The notes under the pieces were generated by a model. That model was not told where the DNA came from and did no database searches. It worked only from the letters and a program-made list of their open reading frames with translations. A DNA stretch of 36,310 nt from Bdellovibrio sp. (GTDB lineage Bacteria > Bdellovibrionota > Bacteriovoracia > Bacteriovoracales > Bacteriovoracaceae): positions 1 through 36,310 of the forward strand of contig JACPIU010000029.1 of assembly GCA_016187935.1 (NCBI GenBank), given 5' to 3'. This document shows positions 25,951-34,387 of the stretch, piece after piece (positions within the stretch are counted from its first letter, which is position 1; each line of letters begins with the position of its first letter). Position numbers and translations under genes: made by a program.

Positions 25951-27450
25951 TCACACTATCCTTTGCTTAACAAAAATGTTCAAATGTTCCATTTTGCGTT
26001 TGAAATAGTCTTTTTCTGTTTCTGTTACAATTCCAAGTCGTGCAAAAATTAAAAACGCAGATGGAAAATAAAGTAATGCGGCAAGAGATAACTGAAGCAT
26101 GAGATTTTGGTTAATGTTAACAGTGATAATGTAGATTAAGGACAAGAGGAACAGGCAAAGTAATAACATTCGTACAATCTGCCCCCATGGTATAAAATCC
26201 GCCAGTGGTACATCTAATATGCTCCGCACTTTTTTAAACATAATTAACAAGCTAATTGAACTTGCGGCAACTTTTCCGGCCAAGGCCCCCATCGGGCCGT
26301 AGGTCTTTCCCAACGTAATCATCAATAACAAAGTCAGACAAAGATTTACTGCTTGTATTTTTAGAAATGCTTTATTTTCTCTGAACACCCTGAAGAGAAG
26401 TTCACAATCAAATGAGTTGGTCAAAAACGTCAACATGAATAATCTGAAATATGGAACACTACTCTTATAGGTTGAAGAAAAAATAAATATTATTATTTCA
26501 TTCCCAAAGATGATGCCAAACAAGGCAATTGGGATCGCCAGGATAGAAATTTTTCTTATCGTATCGCGCATCATAGTAATGACATAGGAGCGATCATTGT
26601 TATTACGGGCAGCAACCATCTCCAAGGCGGCCAATTCCCAGATGGTATTCAGAACCGTATGTACAAAAGGAATTTCGAAACAGCCAACAGAGTAAATAGT
26701 AAATTGCGCAACCGAATACATTAAGGAAATAATCAGCTTATCAAAATAGATGATGGCGGAAATGACGCGAGCAATTCCGAGAGGAACGCCGTACAAAATC
26801 TGCTTTTTCATATAATTTAAAATGCTTGCATAATTGATATTCACCCAATCGAAGAGACCATGATTAAACCAAATGAGGATACTTAGCTTGACGAAGTACA
26901 AGATCGACAGCATTACCAGGACACTCTCTAACGAATTGTAAAATAGAAATCCAATAATAATGATGCATGACTTTGAGATTTCATGAACACCCTCTAAGAT
27001 AAATGCTGATTTAATTTTTCCGAGACTAACTAAATAATTCTCAAAATGTTGAGCCGGTATTGAAAAAAGCAATACAAATGAAAAATATGGGATATATGTT
27101 GTCAATTGAGGATTATTAAGAAAATTTGCGACATGAAAAGAGAAATAGTTCAAGGCCGAAATCGTGAGCAACGTTGTTACGGTATTAATGCTTATGACAT
27201 TTATTGAAAATATAGGTGCGCTGCCAGGATATGTTTTGACAAAATAGAACAGGCCAAGATCCATTCCCAGATTTTGGACTTGCATGAAGATCATCCACAG
27301 CAGAATCAATTGTTTGTAGGTGCCGTATTCCTGAATTGAAAGCCAGCGACTTAAGAAGAATGGAATGATGAATGCAAGCATAAACCCAAGAAATTTTCCT
27401 AAAGAAAGGAGCATCATATTTTCCAGATTTTTTTCAGCGTTCTGCAACAT
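25951..27450 (-). CDS. Wzx-type polysaccharide flippase
   Basis: The product of about 499 residues is an integral membrane protein with around twelve to fourteen hydrophobic spans and the Wzx/MATE-like N-terminal pattern (GKFLGFMLAFIIPFFLSRWLSIQEYGTYKQ split over the first two helices). It would move the completed lipid-linked repeat unit to the periplasm for polymerisation. I prefer the ATG at 27450, close to a GGGGGA ribosome site. The longer frame begins with a GTG at 27483 inside the deacetylase gene. It is part of the leftward operon with the deacetylase and three glycosyltransferases. Confidence 0.88.
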   Translation of the reverse strand: MLQNAEKNLENMMLLSLGKFLGFMLAFIIPFFLSRWLSIQEYGTYKQLILLWMIFMQVQNLGMDLGLFYFVKTYPGSAPIFSINVISINTVTTLLTISALNYFSFHVANFLNNPQLTTYIPYFSFVLLFSIPAQHFENYLVSLGKIKSAFILEGVHEISKSCIIIIGFLFYNSLESVLVMLSILYFVKLSILIWFNHGLFDWVNINYASILNYMKKQILYGVPLGIARVISAIIYFDKLIISLMYSVAQFTIYSVGCFEIPFVHTVLNTIWELAALEMVAARNNNDRSYVITMMRDTIRKISILAIPIALFGIIFGNEIIIFIFSSTYKSSVPYFRLFMLTFLTNSFDCELLFRVFRENKAFLKIQAVNLCLTLLLMITLGKTYGPMGALAGKVAASSISLLIMFKKVRSILDVPLADFIPWGQIVRMLLLCLFLLSLIYIITVNINQNLMLQLSLAALLYFPSAFLIFARLGIVTETEKDYFKRKMEHLNIFVKQRIV

Positions 27451-27461
27451 TTCCCCCTTTT

Positions 27462-28508
27462 CTACACCAACAACAATCGCCACAACGTCAAAGACGCCGA
27501 GAAATCCCCTGACTTATCACATACAAAGTTGTCCCATATATTTATTCGTTTCAATTCAAATAAGCTTGTTTCGGCAGTATTAACGCCAGAAATAGTTGTA
27601 AATGCCAGTGAGTATCCGGCTTTCTTCACCTCTTGAACAATCTCCTGATTATGCATCCCTGATGGATAAGCGAAAGCAATAACTCTCTTGTTCACATTCA
27701 ATTCCAGATCACTTTTTGACTGACAGAGTTCCTCTCGGACTTCATGGATTGGAATCTTAGTGAGGAATCGATGAGTCATTGTATGAGAGCCAATAGTGCT
27801 TCCAGTTGCTTCAAATTCTAATAATGAATTTAATGTCATCGATTTTGCCAGCGGGCCATGACGACCCTGCAGGTATCTATTATAACTTTGGGTAAGATAA
27901 TTTGTGATTCCGTCGATTAATTTAAAATCTAGATTTTTTAAATGCTCAATGAACAGGTACACCGGAACTATCCTGTCCTTCCAAGACATCAGAAGTATTT
28001 CTTCGAAGTTTTTCTTCAAATCATCTTGCAAGAGTGAATACAATCGAGAATCGACCGGTGTGGTCAAATCAGCGCAACTGAGAAAGCCAAAAACTGCATC
28101 CCACCAGAAAACCGACGAGGTCCCTAATGTTTTAGCAACAGCAAACATGGTGGATGGAACGGAATATCTCTGAAGCGCTGATAACGCATATAAATATGTC
28201 TCCTCATAAGCATCATCAAATGTCAGCATGATGGCCCTGCGTGGTAATTTCTTTCCTGTCTTTTTGGCCTCTAACAGATCATGAACCGAAATCACCGTAA
28301 AATACCTCTTGATCAGCTTAATCAATTTTTCGTAATTGCCTTTGCCAATGCTGATAGTAGGGAGTCCTACAACTGTGCCATCAGTTACCCGATGGAACAT
28401 TAAGATAGTTAGCCGAGGTTTAGACAGATTACGAAAGAAAAAAGCAATTTCGAAGCCCTTCAGATAATAAAGTAACTTTATAATGGCATACAATATTTTT
28501 CTCTTCAT
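27462..28508 (-). CDS. NodB-type polysaccharide deacetylase
   Basis: This 348-residue protein has a hydrophobic N-terminal stretch, then LTILMFHRV, the catalytic TFDDAYEE (Asp98, Asp99), an insertion of about 90 residues, SHTMTH (His242, His246) and AYPSG. All are NodB-domain landmarks. It is a different subfamily from the deacetylase at 15998 and would deacetylate another sugar or act at another stage. It is the first gene of the leftward operon continuing into Wzx. Confidence 0.87.
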   Translation of the reverse strand: MKRKILYAIIKLLYYLKGFEIAFFFRNLSKPRLTILMFHRVTDGTVVGLPTISIGKGNYEKLIKLIKRYFTVISVHDLLEAKKTGKKLPRRAIMLTFDDAYEETYLYALSALQRYSVPSTMFAVAKTLGTSSVFWWDAVFGFLSCADLTTPVDSRLYSLLQDDLKKNFEEILLMSWKDRIVPVYLFIEHLKNLDFKLIDGITNYLTQSYNRYLQGRHGPLAKSMTLNSLLEFEATGSTIGSHTMTHRFLTKIPIHEVREELCQSKSDLELNVNKRVIAFAYPSGMHNQEIVQEVKKAGYSLAFTTISGVNTAETSLFELKRINIWDNFVCDKSGDFSASLTLWRLLLV

Positions 28509-28809
28509 CGTTGCATCTTTATTTTCGATTCAGAATTGTTCATCCTGTAAAAATCAAACAACAAATGCAATCATTATTTGCGATGGTCTACCGAGAAATG
28601 ATAAAGATAATTAGTGCCACTGGTCTGCATCTGCTATGAGTATGACTTCGGTCAGCACCAAAAAAGACATAGCATATCCGCGGCTTCATCAGCGACATCG
28701 TTGCTTAAAATCATTCCTGACATTGATTGATGCATTTTCCTCAAATAAATCTTTAAGGCAAATTGTCTGGCACCAATGATTTAATTCATCTAACACAAAA
28801 GGATTATTT
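28509..28809. other. Divergent intergenic region
   Basis: About 300 bases separate the leftward deacetylase operon from the rightward protease gene. No gene, strong palindrome or FNR box was found. Promoters for both directions must lie here but no -35/-10 pair stands out. Confidence 0.35.
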
Positions 28810-30462
28810 ATGTGGAATGGCCGGCCTTTATTTTCATTTCTCTTCATCTTCAGTTTTATTTTCACAACTTCATATATAAGCGCGCAAAGTGAAACTGAAA
28901 CAGATAATACAGAAGATGTCGTTTACTTAATCAAGACGAAGAAAGAGATGACCCTATCAGACCTCAATGAGATTCTTGATAAGCATGGCTTTAAAGTCAA
29001 AAAGCATTTCAAACAAATTAACGTTACTGTAGCTGCCCACAATAATCCACAGCAAGTGCAGGGTTTTAAAGACGAACAAAAAGATAAAATCGTTTATATG
29101 GAAATCGATGCTCCTGTTTCCATTGTTAAAACACCCAATGACAAATTATTTCAAGAGCAAGATTCACTGCATCGTCTCGGGATAGAAAGGGCGTGGGATG
29201 TCACCACAGGTTCCTTCAAAGTCATTATAGCTGTGAGCGATACCGGAATTTATGCACTCCACGAAGACCTGGCCAATCAGATTTGGACAAATTTCAAGGA
29301 AATTCCAAATAATGCCAAAGACGATGATGGGAATGGATTTGTCGATGATGTCAGCGGCTGGAATTTTATCACAAGCACAGGGAGACCGACCGATGACCAC
29401 GGTCACGGAACACACGTGTCGGGTATTATCGGGGCAGAAGGAAATAACAATTACGGCGTCTCAGGCGTGAATTGGGACGTCCTTGTTATGCCTCTAAAAT
29501 TTCTCGACAAAAATGGCAGTGGCACAACCTCAGGCGGAATCTCAACCATTTTGTATGCTGCGGACAACGGTGCCAAAGTTTTGAATGCGAGCTGGGGTTC
29601 TTCAAGCAATTCAGCGGCATTAAAAGACGCCATCGATTATGGCTATTCAAAAGGGATGCTCACAATCGCGGCCGCCGGAAACAATGCTGCCAACAGCGAT
29701 AAAGAGCCCATTTATCCAGCAGGAACAGATAGCGATGGAGTGATTGCGATCGCCTCTTCATCTGCAGATGGCGAGCTGTCGTCATTTAGTAATTTCGGTG
29801 GCACTTCAGTGCACTTGGCCGCACCGGGCTCAAATGTGCTTTCCACTTATTTGAATAACACCTTTAAACGCATGAGTGGAACTTCTATGGCCACTCCCAT
29901 GGCGTCCGGTGTAGCAGGTCTCTTTCTGGCCGTTGACCCAACATTGACAGCGCTCGAATTAAGAAATGCCCTTCTCAACAGCGTGGCAATTAGAACGAGT
30001 TATGACGGCCTTTTAATTACCGAAGGCGATCTTGATCCTTCAGTCACCTTAGGCCAGATGAATGAAGAATTTAAAATCTGGCCGCACCAGGTTAACATTA
30101 ATAATGGGGATAGTTTCCAATTCGCTGCTCTCAAAGCTCGAGGCCAAGTGGTATGGAAATTGAGCGGAAAAAAAGATAGAAAATTGGCCAGCATTGATCA
30201 AAATGGCCGATTAACAACAGTTCAAGGCAAGTCCGGCGTTCTGACAGTTTCTGCAACGGATGAGCAAGGCCATGAAGCATTTACGGGAACTATCACGGTG
30301 GTAAATGCTGGAGGCAACCGGGGTGGAGGTTGTACTAAAGAGGCCTATGCTGCTGGGGCCATGGAAAATCAACATAATTCAAAAGCACAATATCTTCTTG
30401 GATATATTTTCCTTATAGGTTTGATTCTTGCTTATAAGAAGCTCAAAAAGAATTTTTTCTAA
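28810..30462 (+). CDS. Subtilisin-like S8 protease with a C-terminal anchor signal
   Basis: This 550-residue secreted protease has a signal peptide (cut near SYISAQ), an I9-like propeptide (about 34-105), and an S8 domain with the triad Asp144 (SDTGI), His199 (HGHGTHVSG) and Ser359 (GTSMATPMASG). A beta-rich Big_2-like domain follows (about 420-500). The C-terminus reads GGNRGGGC with Cys508, then a polar spacer of about 19 residues, a hydrophobic helix (YLLGYIFLIGLILAY) and KKLKKNFF. This looks like a sorting tag removed at or near the Cys by a membrane protease. AAGGATT precedes the ATG. A perfect 12-bp hairpin terminator follows. Confidence 0.92.
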   Translation: MWNGRPLFSFLFIFSFIFTTSYISAQSETETDNTEDVVYLIKTKKEMTLSDLNEILDKHGFKVKKHFKQINVTVAAHNNPQQVQGFKDEQKDKIVYMEIDAPVSIVKTPNDKLFQEQDSLHRLGIERAWDVTTGSFKVIIAVSDTGIYALHEDLANQIWTNFKEIPNNAKDDDGNGFVDDVSGWNFITSTGRPTDDHGHGTHVSGIIGAEGNNNYGVSGVNWDVLVMPLKFLDKNGSGTTSGGISTILYAADNGAKVLNASWGSSSNSAALKDAIDYGYSKGMLTIAAAGNNAANSDKEPIYPAGTDSDGVIAIASSSADGELSSFSNFGGTSVHLAAPGSNVLSTYLNNTFKRMSGTSMATPMASGVAGLFLAVDPTLTALELRNALLNSVAIRTSYDGLLITEGDLDPSVTLGQMNEEFKIWPHQVNINNGDSFQFAALKARGQVVWKLSGKKDRKLASIDQNGRLTTVQGKSGVLTVSATDEQGHEAFTGTITVVNAGGNRGGGCTKEAYAAGAMENQHNSKAQYLLGYIFLIGLILAYKKLKKNFF

Positions 30463-30470
30463 CTCTTAGA

Positions 30471-30510
30471 AAGGAAGCCGTAAAATATTTATAACTACGG
30501 CTTCCTTTTA
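30471..30510 (+). terminator. Rho-independent terminator of the S8 protease gene
   Basis: AAGGAAGCCGTA (30471-30482) pairs perfectly with TACGGCTTCCTT (30496-30507) around a 13-base loop and is followed by a short T-run. It lies 8 bases after the protease stop. Confidence 0.9.
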
Positions 30511-30588
30511 ATACCGCGTGACGATGATCACTTTACTGACGCGGCCACAATCATGCTGGTTAAACGCTTTCATCTTGATTTTTTCTAT

Positions 30589-30604
30589 AATGTCTCATCT
30601 TGAA
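30589..30604 (+). promoter_or_regulatory. Upstream motif shared by the two paralogous secreted-protein genes, copy 1
   Basis: AATGTCTCATCTTGAA lies 120 bases before the secreted-protein ATG. Fifteen of 16 bases recur at 34170-34185 upstream of the broken paralogue. It could be an operator or just residual duplicated sequence. Confidence 0.4.
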
Positions 30605-30708
30605 TAAAAAATAGATATTCATTATAAAAAACATGGGGAGCAAAGCTAATTTTACTATTCTAGAGCAAAATTGTTGACGACATTGAGTTTTTTACAAGGA
30701 GTGAGATC

Positions 30709-31287
30709 ATGAAACATTTATCCATTTTAGTCTTATCATTAATATTTTTGGCCTTTGGTAAGGTATCCGCGAAAGAAGCAGATGTTCAAAGTATGCTTAC
30801 AAAGGGATTCGGTGGAATTGATTATACCTACTCTTCTCCAGAAATTTTCTTCTCCGATCCAGACACCCTAAAACTGTCTGCAATCTGGGAAATCCTGAAT
30901 TGCTATTTCTGGGATGAAGAAGATCACCTCATAAACCAATGCTTCAATCTTGAATTTTATGTTGTGAATCCGACTCCAGGTGGGGATATGGCCTTTACCA
31001 GCATCCTGGAGGGGTCACAATGTCTCACAGAAGAAAACTGCGAAGCGATTGTCCAGATGCCTTTGGTTGCTCTTCTTACACCGCTTGAATATGAAAAGTA
31101 TCAACTAGGGTTGATCGTAATGAAGGACATCAGATTGCATCTTGCTTTTGGGGGGGAGGAAGATGTATTTGGAAGAATTATCGGAAGAAAGTTGGCAACT
31201 GCCTACTATGATTTGAAGTTCGTTCTCAACGGTACCGGATTTGGAAGTATTGCAATCATGCGAATGGATCGCGAGCTGGCCTTGTAG
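30709..31287 (+). CDS. Small secreted protein of unknown function, intact copy
   Basis: The 192-residue product has a signal peptide (MKHLSILVLSLIFLAFGKVSA) and a mature domain with Cys in LNCYFW, NQCFN, SQCLTEENC, suggesting disulfides. Conserved blocks shared with the broken copy at 34388 are TYSSPE-x-FF, LK-L-S-x-IWEILNC, LPLVALLTP-like and YYDL-x-FVLNGTGFGS. No known family is recognised. It has a strong AAGGAG site. It sits downstream of the protease and converges with the GH5 gene. Its position among secreted hydrolases suggests an extracellular role, but nothing shows what it does. Confidence 0.72.
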   Translation: MKHLSILVLSLIFLAFGKVSAKEADVQSMLTKGFGGIDYTYSSPEIFFSDPDTLKLSAIWEILNCYFWDEEDHLINQCFNLEFYVVNPTPGGDMAFTSILEGSQCLTEENCEAIVQMPLVALLTPLEYEKYQLGLIVMKDIRLHLAFGGEEDVFGRIIGRKLATAYYDLKFVLNGTGFGSIAIMRMDRELAL

Positions 31288-31317
31288 ATTACAGCTGAGC
31301 AAGACCAACCTCCGAGA

Positions 31318-31349
31318 GAAAAGGAATGGGAGGAAAACCTCCCATTCCT
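31318..31349 (-). terminator. Bidirectional hairpin between the secreted protein and GH5 genes
   Basis: AGGAATGGGAGG (31322-31333) pairs with CCTCCCATTCCT (31338-31349) around an AAAA loop, a 12-bp perfect stem. Read leftward it ends in CCTTTTCT, so it is a good terminator for GH5. Rightward the T-run is poor but it can still serve the convergent gene. Confidence 0.82.
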
Positions 31350-31359
31350 AATGGGAACA

Positions 31360-33612
31360 TTAGTAGTTATTCAAGTGATTTTGCAAAAGGAGATCTTGCA
31401 CAAAGGTGCCCATGCCTCCTTCACCACCCAACAAATTCCAATTTCCATCAAACATTCTCGGTCCCCAGCGCGTATCAAAACACCACGCGGTCCAGCTGAA
31501 CTGGTGGTCGGCCATCCACTGGGCAAATGGTATTCCATAACCTGTTCTATTGCCTCCCTCGGTCCCGCCAGTCTCAAAGCCCCACTCCGTAACAAAGAAG
31601 GGAAGCTCTTCAATGGCCTGTCCGAAATTTTTTGCAATATGGGTCGGCCATTGATTGGAATAAATATGTGCAGTATACACAATATTTTTTCCGACGATCG
31701 GATTGGCCAGAGCACCGGCCATATGCGCGCTCCAGAGAGGGCCTCCGACAATGATGAGATTCTCAGGGGCATGGCCTCTGACCAAATCAACCGCAGGTTG
31801 CGCGATCTCGGATTTCCATTTGTTCCAATCATCAGGATAGATTGGCTCATTATAAATCTCATAGATCACGTATGGGTTATCTTTGAATTGCGGGGCGACT
31901 AAATTCCAAAACGCCGCAACCTTGGGAAATTTGCCGGACCAGTCCTCCACATAGTGCAAATCAATGATCGTGTATATCTTCAAAGACGTCAGATAATTCA
32001 CGAGTGGTTTGACGTGGTCATCCAGGTATTTCTGGCCACCATTGGCCCCAAACCAACCCTCGTTCGGGTAGCTTGGGCTTCCGGGGTGAATAGGCAAACG
32101 AATCACTTTAGCATGAAAATTCTCCACCGCATTCTTAGTCACACTCATGGCCGTCACATTCGGGCGCTCCCAAGGTTTGAGGTTCAAATGCTCAGGATCA
32201 GCGATATTGACACCCATGAGAACGACAACATCTCCGTTTGAATTCTTGATGTAACGCCCCTCCACATGCAATCTTCCGTCAGCAGGATTTGGATTTGGGC
32301 CAGGAGTCGGCGTTGGTACAGGTGTTGGCGTTGGAGTCGGTGTGGGCACGGGGACTTGCTCTTGAATTCCAGTTCCTTGAAGTCCTATGGTTACTGCCAC
32401 CCACTTCCAGGTATCGCCGGGATAATACCCGACAACCATGTTTTGGGAAACTTGTCCGACACTGGTTGGGGCAAATGTTACATTATAGGTACAAGTTGCC
32501 TTGGCCTGTAAGACGAGACCACCAGAACCACAGGTTCCCCCTGTCACGGTAAAAAGTTTGGCACCACCTTCAAAGTAAAACTCATCTATTCGCACCTTTT
32601 CATCTCCGATGTTTTTCAAGGTGTAGATGATTTGTTTTTTATTGTTTATCAATGTATCACCATGAATCAGCGGAACATCAACCACAAGCTCGCCTGGTTT
32701 TGTAGGCACGGGTGTTGGCGACGGTGTAGGTATAGGTGTCGGTGTAGGTACAGGAACTTGTTCTTGAATTCCAGTCCCTTGCAGTCCGATGGTTATGGCC
32801 AGCCAATTCCAGCTATCACCGGGATAATACCCGACCACCAGATTTTGAGAAACTTGTCCAATGCTGGTTGGGGCGAACGTTACATTATAGGTACAGGTTG
32901 CCTTGGCCTGTAGAACGAGACCGCCAGAACCACAGGTCCCCCCTGTCACGGTAAAAAGTTTGGCCCCACCTTCAAAGTAGAACTCATCTATCCTCACCTT
33001 TTCATCCCCGATGTTTTTCAAGGTGTAGATGATTTCTTTCTTATTGTTTATCAATGTATCATCATGAATCAGCGGAACATCAACCACAAGTTCGCCTGGT
33101 TTTGGAAGCACAGGTGGCACTGGTGAAGGCGAAGGTGTTGGTGTTGGTGTCGGTACAGGTGTACTTGTCACAACCTGGAACTGCAGCCCCATTTTCAGCT
33201 GCTTTAAAACAGTACTGTCGCCGGAATAATAACCTAAGGTAAATCCCAATGAATATACTCCCTCGGCAGAAGGAGAAAATTCCAAAAGATAATTACAACT
33301 CTCGGCAGGCGCCAATTCCAATAGACTCGTGCCACAAGTTCCGCCACTGATGCGAAAATTGTCAGCACCTTCGGTGATGACAAATTCGCCCACGGATACG
33401 CGTTGCAATCCAGTATTTTCAATTTTTAAGTCCAATTCAGCAACCGATTGAGCGTAAATTGAGCTGGGTTGAGTAACATTTTTCAACGTCAGCGTCCCTT
33501 CAAGTAAGCTCGGGACGTCGGTTTCACTATTACATCCAAGCAACAAGAAGAAACATAGAAATGTCAGAAAATAGTAGCAGGATGGAAATACCTTTCCATT
33601 TTTTGTCAGCAT
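31360..33612 (-). CDS. Modular GH5 cellulase-like lipoprotein
   Basis: This 750-residue protein has a lipobox LLLGC (Cys27), a divergent Ig-like domain, two almost identical Ig-like/choice-of-anchor domains separated by Pro-Thr linkers, and a C-terminal GH5 TIM-barrel. The GH5 residues are visible as YEIYNEP (acid/base Glu589) and FVTEWGF (nucleophile Glu676). It should hydrolyse a beta-1,4-glucan or mannan at the cell surface, held out by the linkers. GGAGGAG precedes the ATG. The region looks richer in G and C than the polysaccharide locus, which may reflect transfer or its Pro/Gly content. Confidence 0.92.
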   Translation of the reverse strand: MLTKNGKVFPSCYYFLTFLCFFLLLGCNSETDVPSLLEGTLTLKNVTQPSSIYAQSVAELDLKIENTGLQRVSVGEFVITEGADNFRISGGTCGTSLLELAPAESCNYLLEFSPSAEGVYSLGFTLGYYSGDSTVLKQLKMGLQFQVVTSTPVPTPTPTPSPSPVPPVLPKPGELVVDVPLIHDDTLINNKKEIIYTLKNIGDEKVRIDEFYFEGGAKLFTVTGGTCGSGGLVLQAKATCTYNVTFAPTSIGQVSQNLVVGYYPGDSWNWLAITIGLQGTGIQEQVPVPTPTPIPTPSPTPVPTKPGELVVDVPLIHGDTLINNKKQIIYTLKNIGDEKVRIDEFYFEGGAKLFTVTGGTCGSGGLVLQAKATCTYNVTFAPTSVGQVSQNMVVGYYPGDTWKWVAVTIGLQGTGIQEQVPVPTPTPTPTPVPTPTPGPNPNPADGRLHVEGRYIKNSNGDVVVLMGVNIADPEHLNLKPWERPNVTAMSVTKNAVENFHAKVIRLPIHPGSPSYPNEGWFGANGGQKYLDDHVKPLVNYLTSLKIYTIIDLHYVEDWSGKFPKVAAFWNLVAPQFKDNPYVIYEIYNEPIYPDDWNKWKSEIAQPAVDLVRGHAPENLIIVGGPLWSAHMAGALANPIVGKNIVYTAHIYSNQWPTHIAKNFGQAIEELPFFVTEWGFETGGTEGGNRTGYGIPFAQWMADHQFSWTAWCFDTRWGPRMFDGNWNLLGGEGGMGTFVQDLLLQNHLNNY
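32353..32701. repeat. Near-identical 349-base domain repeat in the GH5 gene, copy next to the catalytic domain
   Basis: The unit starts in the Gln-Glu-Gln-Val linker and ends in Pro-Gly-Glu-Leu. It is almost identical at DNA level to 32755-33103 at an offset of 402 bases. Substitutions are scattered (for example Trp-Asn versus Trp-Lys). Confidence 0.85.
32755..33103. repeat. Near-identical 349-base domain repeat in the GH5 gene, N-terminal-side copy
   Basis: This is the partner of 32353-32701. Both encode an Ig-like domain with GELVVDVPLIH, TLKNIGDEKVRIDEFYF and TGGTCGSGGLVLQ. The two copies remain in frame. Confidence 0.85.
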
Positions 33613-33843
33613 GACAACTCCTCCATAAATAAAAGATTAAAAAAATGATTAAGGGTTACACCCTTTTTAAAAGCTAGCGCTGATAAGATAGTAAACGGTA
33701 ACAAAAGAAATTAATCTGATTCCAAAGAACTCTCAAATCGCGGGTCGGATTAAAAAAAAGAACCTCCTTATAATAATTTCTTAATCGGTGCTACCCTGAC
33801 AGATCATCCATGAATCATGATCTACTGATTTTGAACCAGTACC

Positions 33844-33890
33844 TTTGCGGGATGTGTCCGTTTCTCGCTATCGCGAAGGTCACTCCTACA
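33844..33890 (-). repeat. REP-like palindromic element (single copy)
   Basis: On the minus strand it begins TGTAGGAGTGACC, has an imperfect palindrome TTCGCGATAGCGAGAA and ends near CCCGC. A GTAG head followed by a small palindrome is the layout of bacterial REP sequences. Only one copy occurs in this window, so repeat status is inferred. Confidence 0.35.
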
Positions 33891-34169
33891 AAATAACCAA
33901 CGTCAGTCTTACTGTAAAAACCTTATCATCAAACAAAATAGGCCGCAACAATTATTGAACTGATAATTATAAGCTTAGAAATAAACGAGAGTCCGACCTA
34001 GACGGTTTTATGTATGTTAAAAAAAAGGTGCGATCAGTGCAGATTTTTTAAATTTTTCTCTGGAGAACATTGGCACAATAACATTAGTCATTCGTAAAAG
34101 AGATTTTTAGGCATGGATAAGATGATCGAGAGCGCCTGATCAGATAGCAGCTATTTTGAATTTTCATTA

Positions 34170-34185
34170 AATGTCTCATATTGAA
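34170..34185 (+). promoter_or_regulatory. Upstream motif shared by the two paralogous secreted-protein genes, copy 2
   Basis: AATGTCTCATATTGAA lies 218 bases before the broken paralogue and differs by one base from the copy at 30589. The wider distance to the start suggests indels between motif and gene. Confidence 0.4.
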
Positions 34186-34387
34186 AATAGCCACACTTTT
34201 AAATATAAATTCAGAGTGATTTTAAGTGAAATTCATTAATCCCATTGTGGCGTTTATAAGCAAGATTCAAACCAAAGGAGGGAGTAAAAAGAATCGCACT
34301 ACAACTGGAGAAGACCACTATAGTATTAATGAATTTTAGAATCAATGTCGTAGTGTTATCGAAATTAGCTTTAAAAGGAGTGAGACA

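Larger units (their letters stand above)
33613..34387. other. 775-base gene-free stretch
   Basis: No credible gene is present. The stretch holds the GH5 promoter region on the left, a REP-like palindromic element at 33844-33890, and the motif AATGTCTCATATTGAA at 34170 upstream of the broken secreted-protein gene. The rest is AT-rich with no obvious signal. Confidence 0.5.

Noticed and set aside
31351-31902. Long plus-strand open frame opposite the GH5 catalytic domain
   Set aside because: It is antisense to a gene with clear catalytic motifs and its translation has no family features.
32266-32913. Plus-strand Arg/Trp-rich frames opposite the Pro-Thr linkers
   Set aside because: They are the antisense of repetitive linker DNA and duplicate because the sense gene is repeated.
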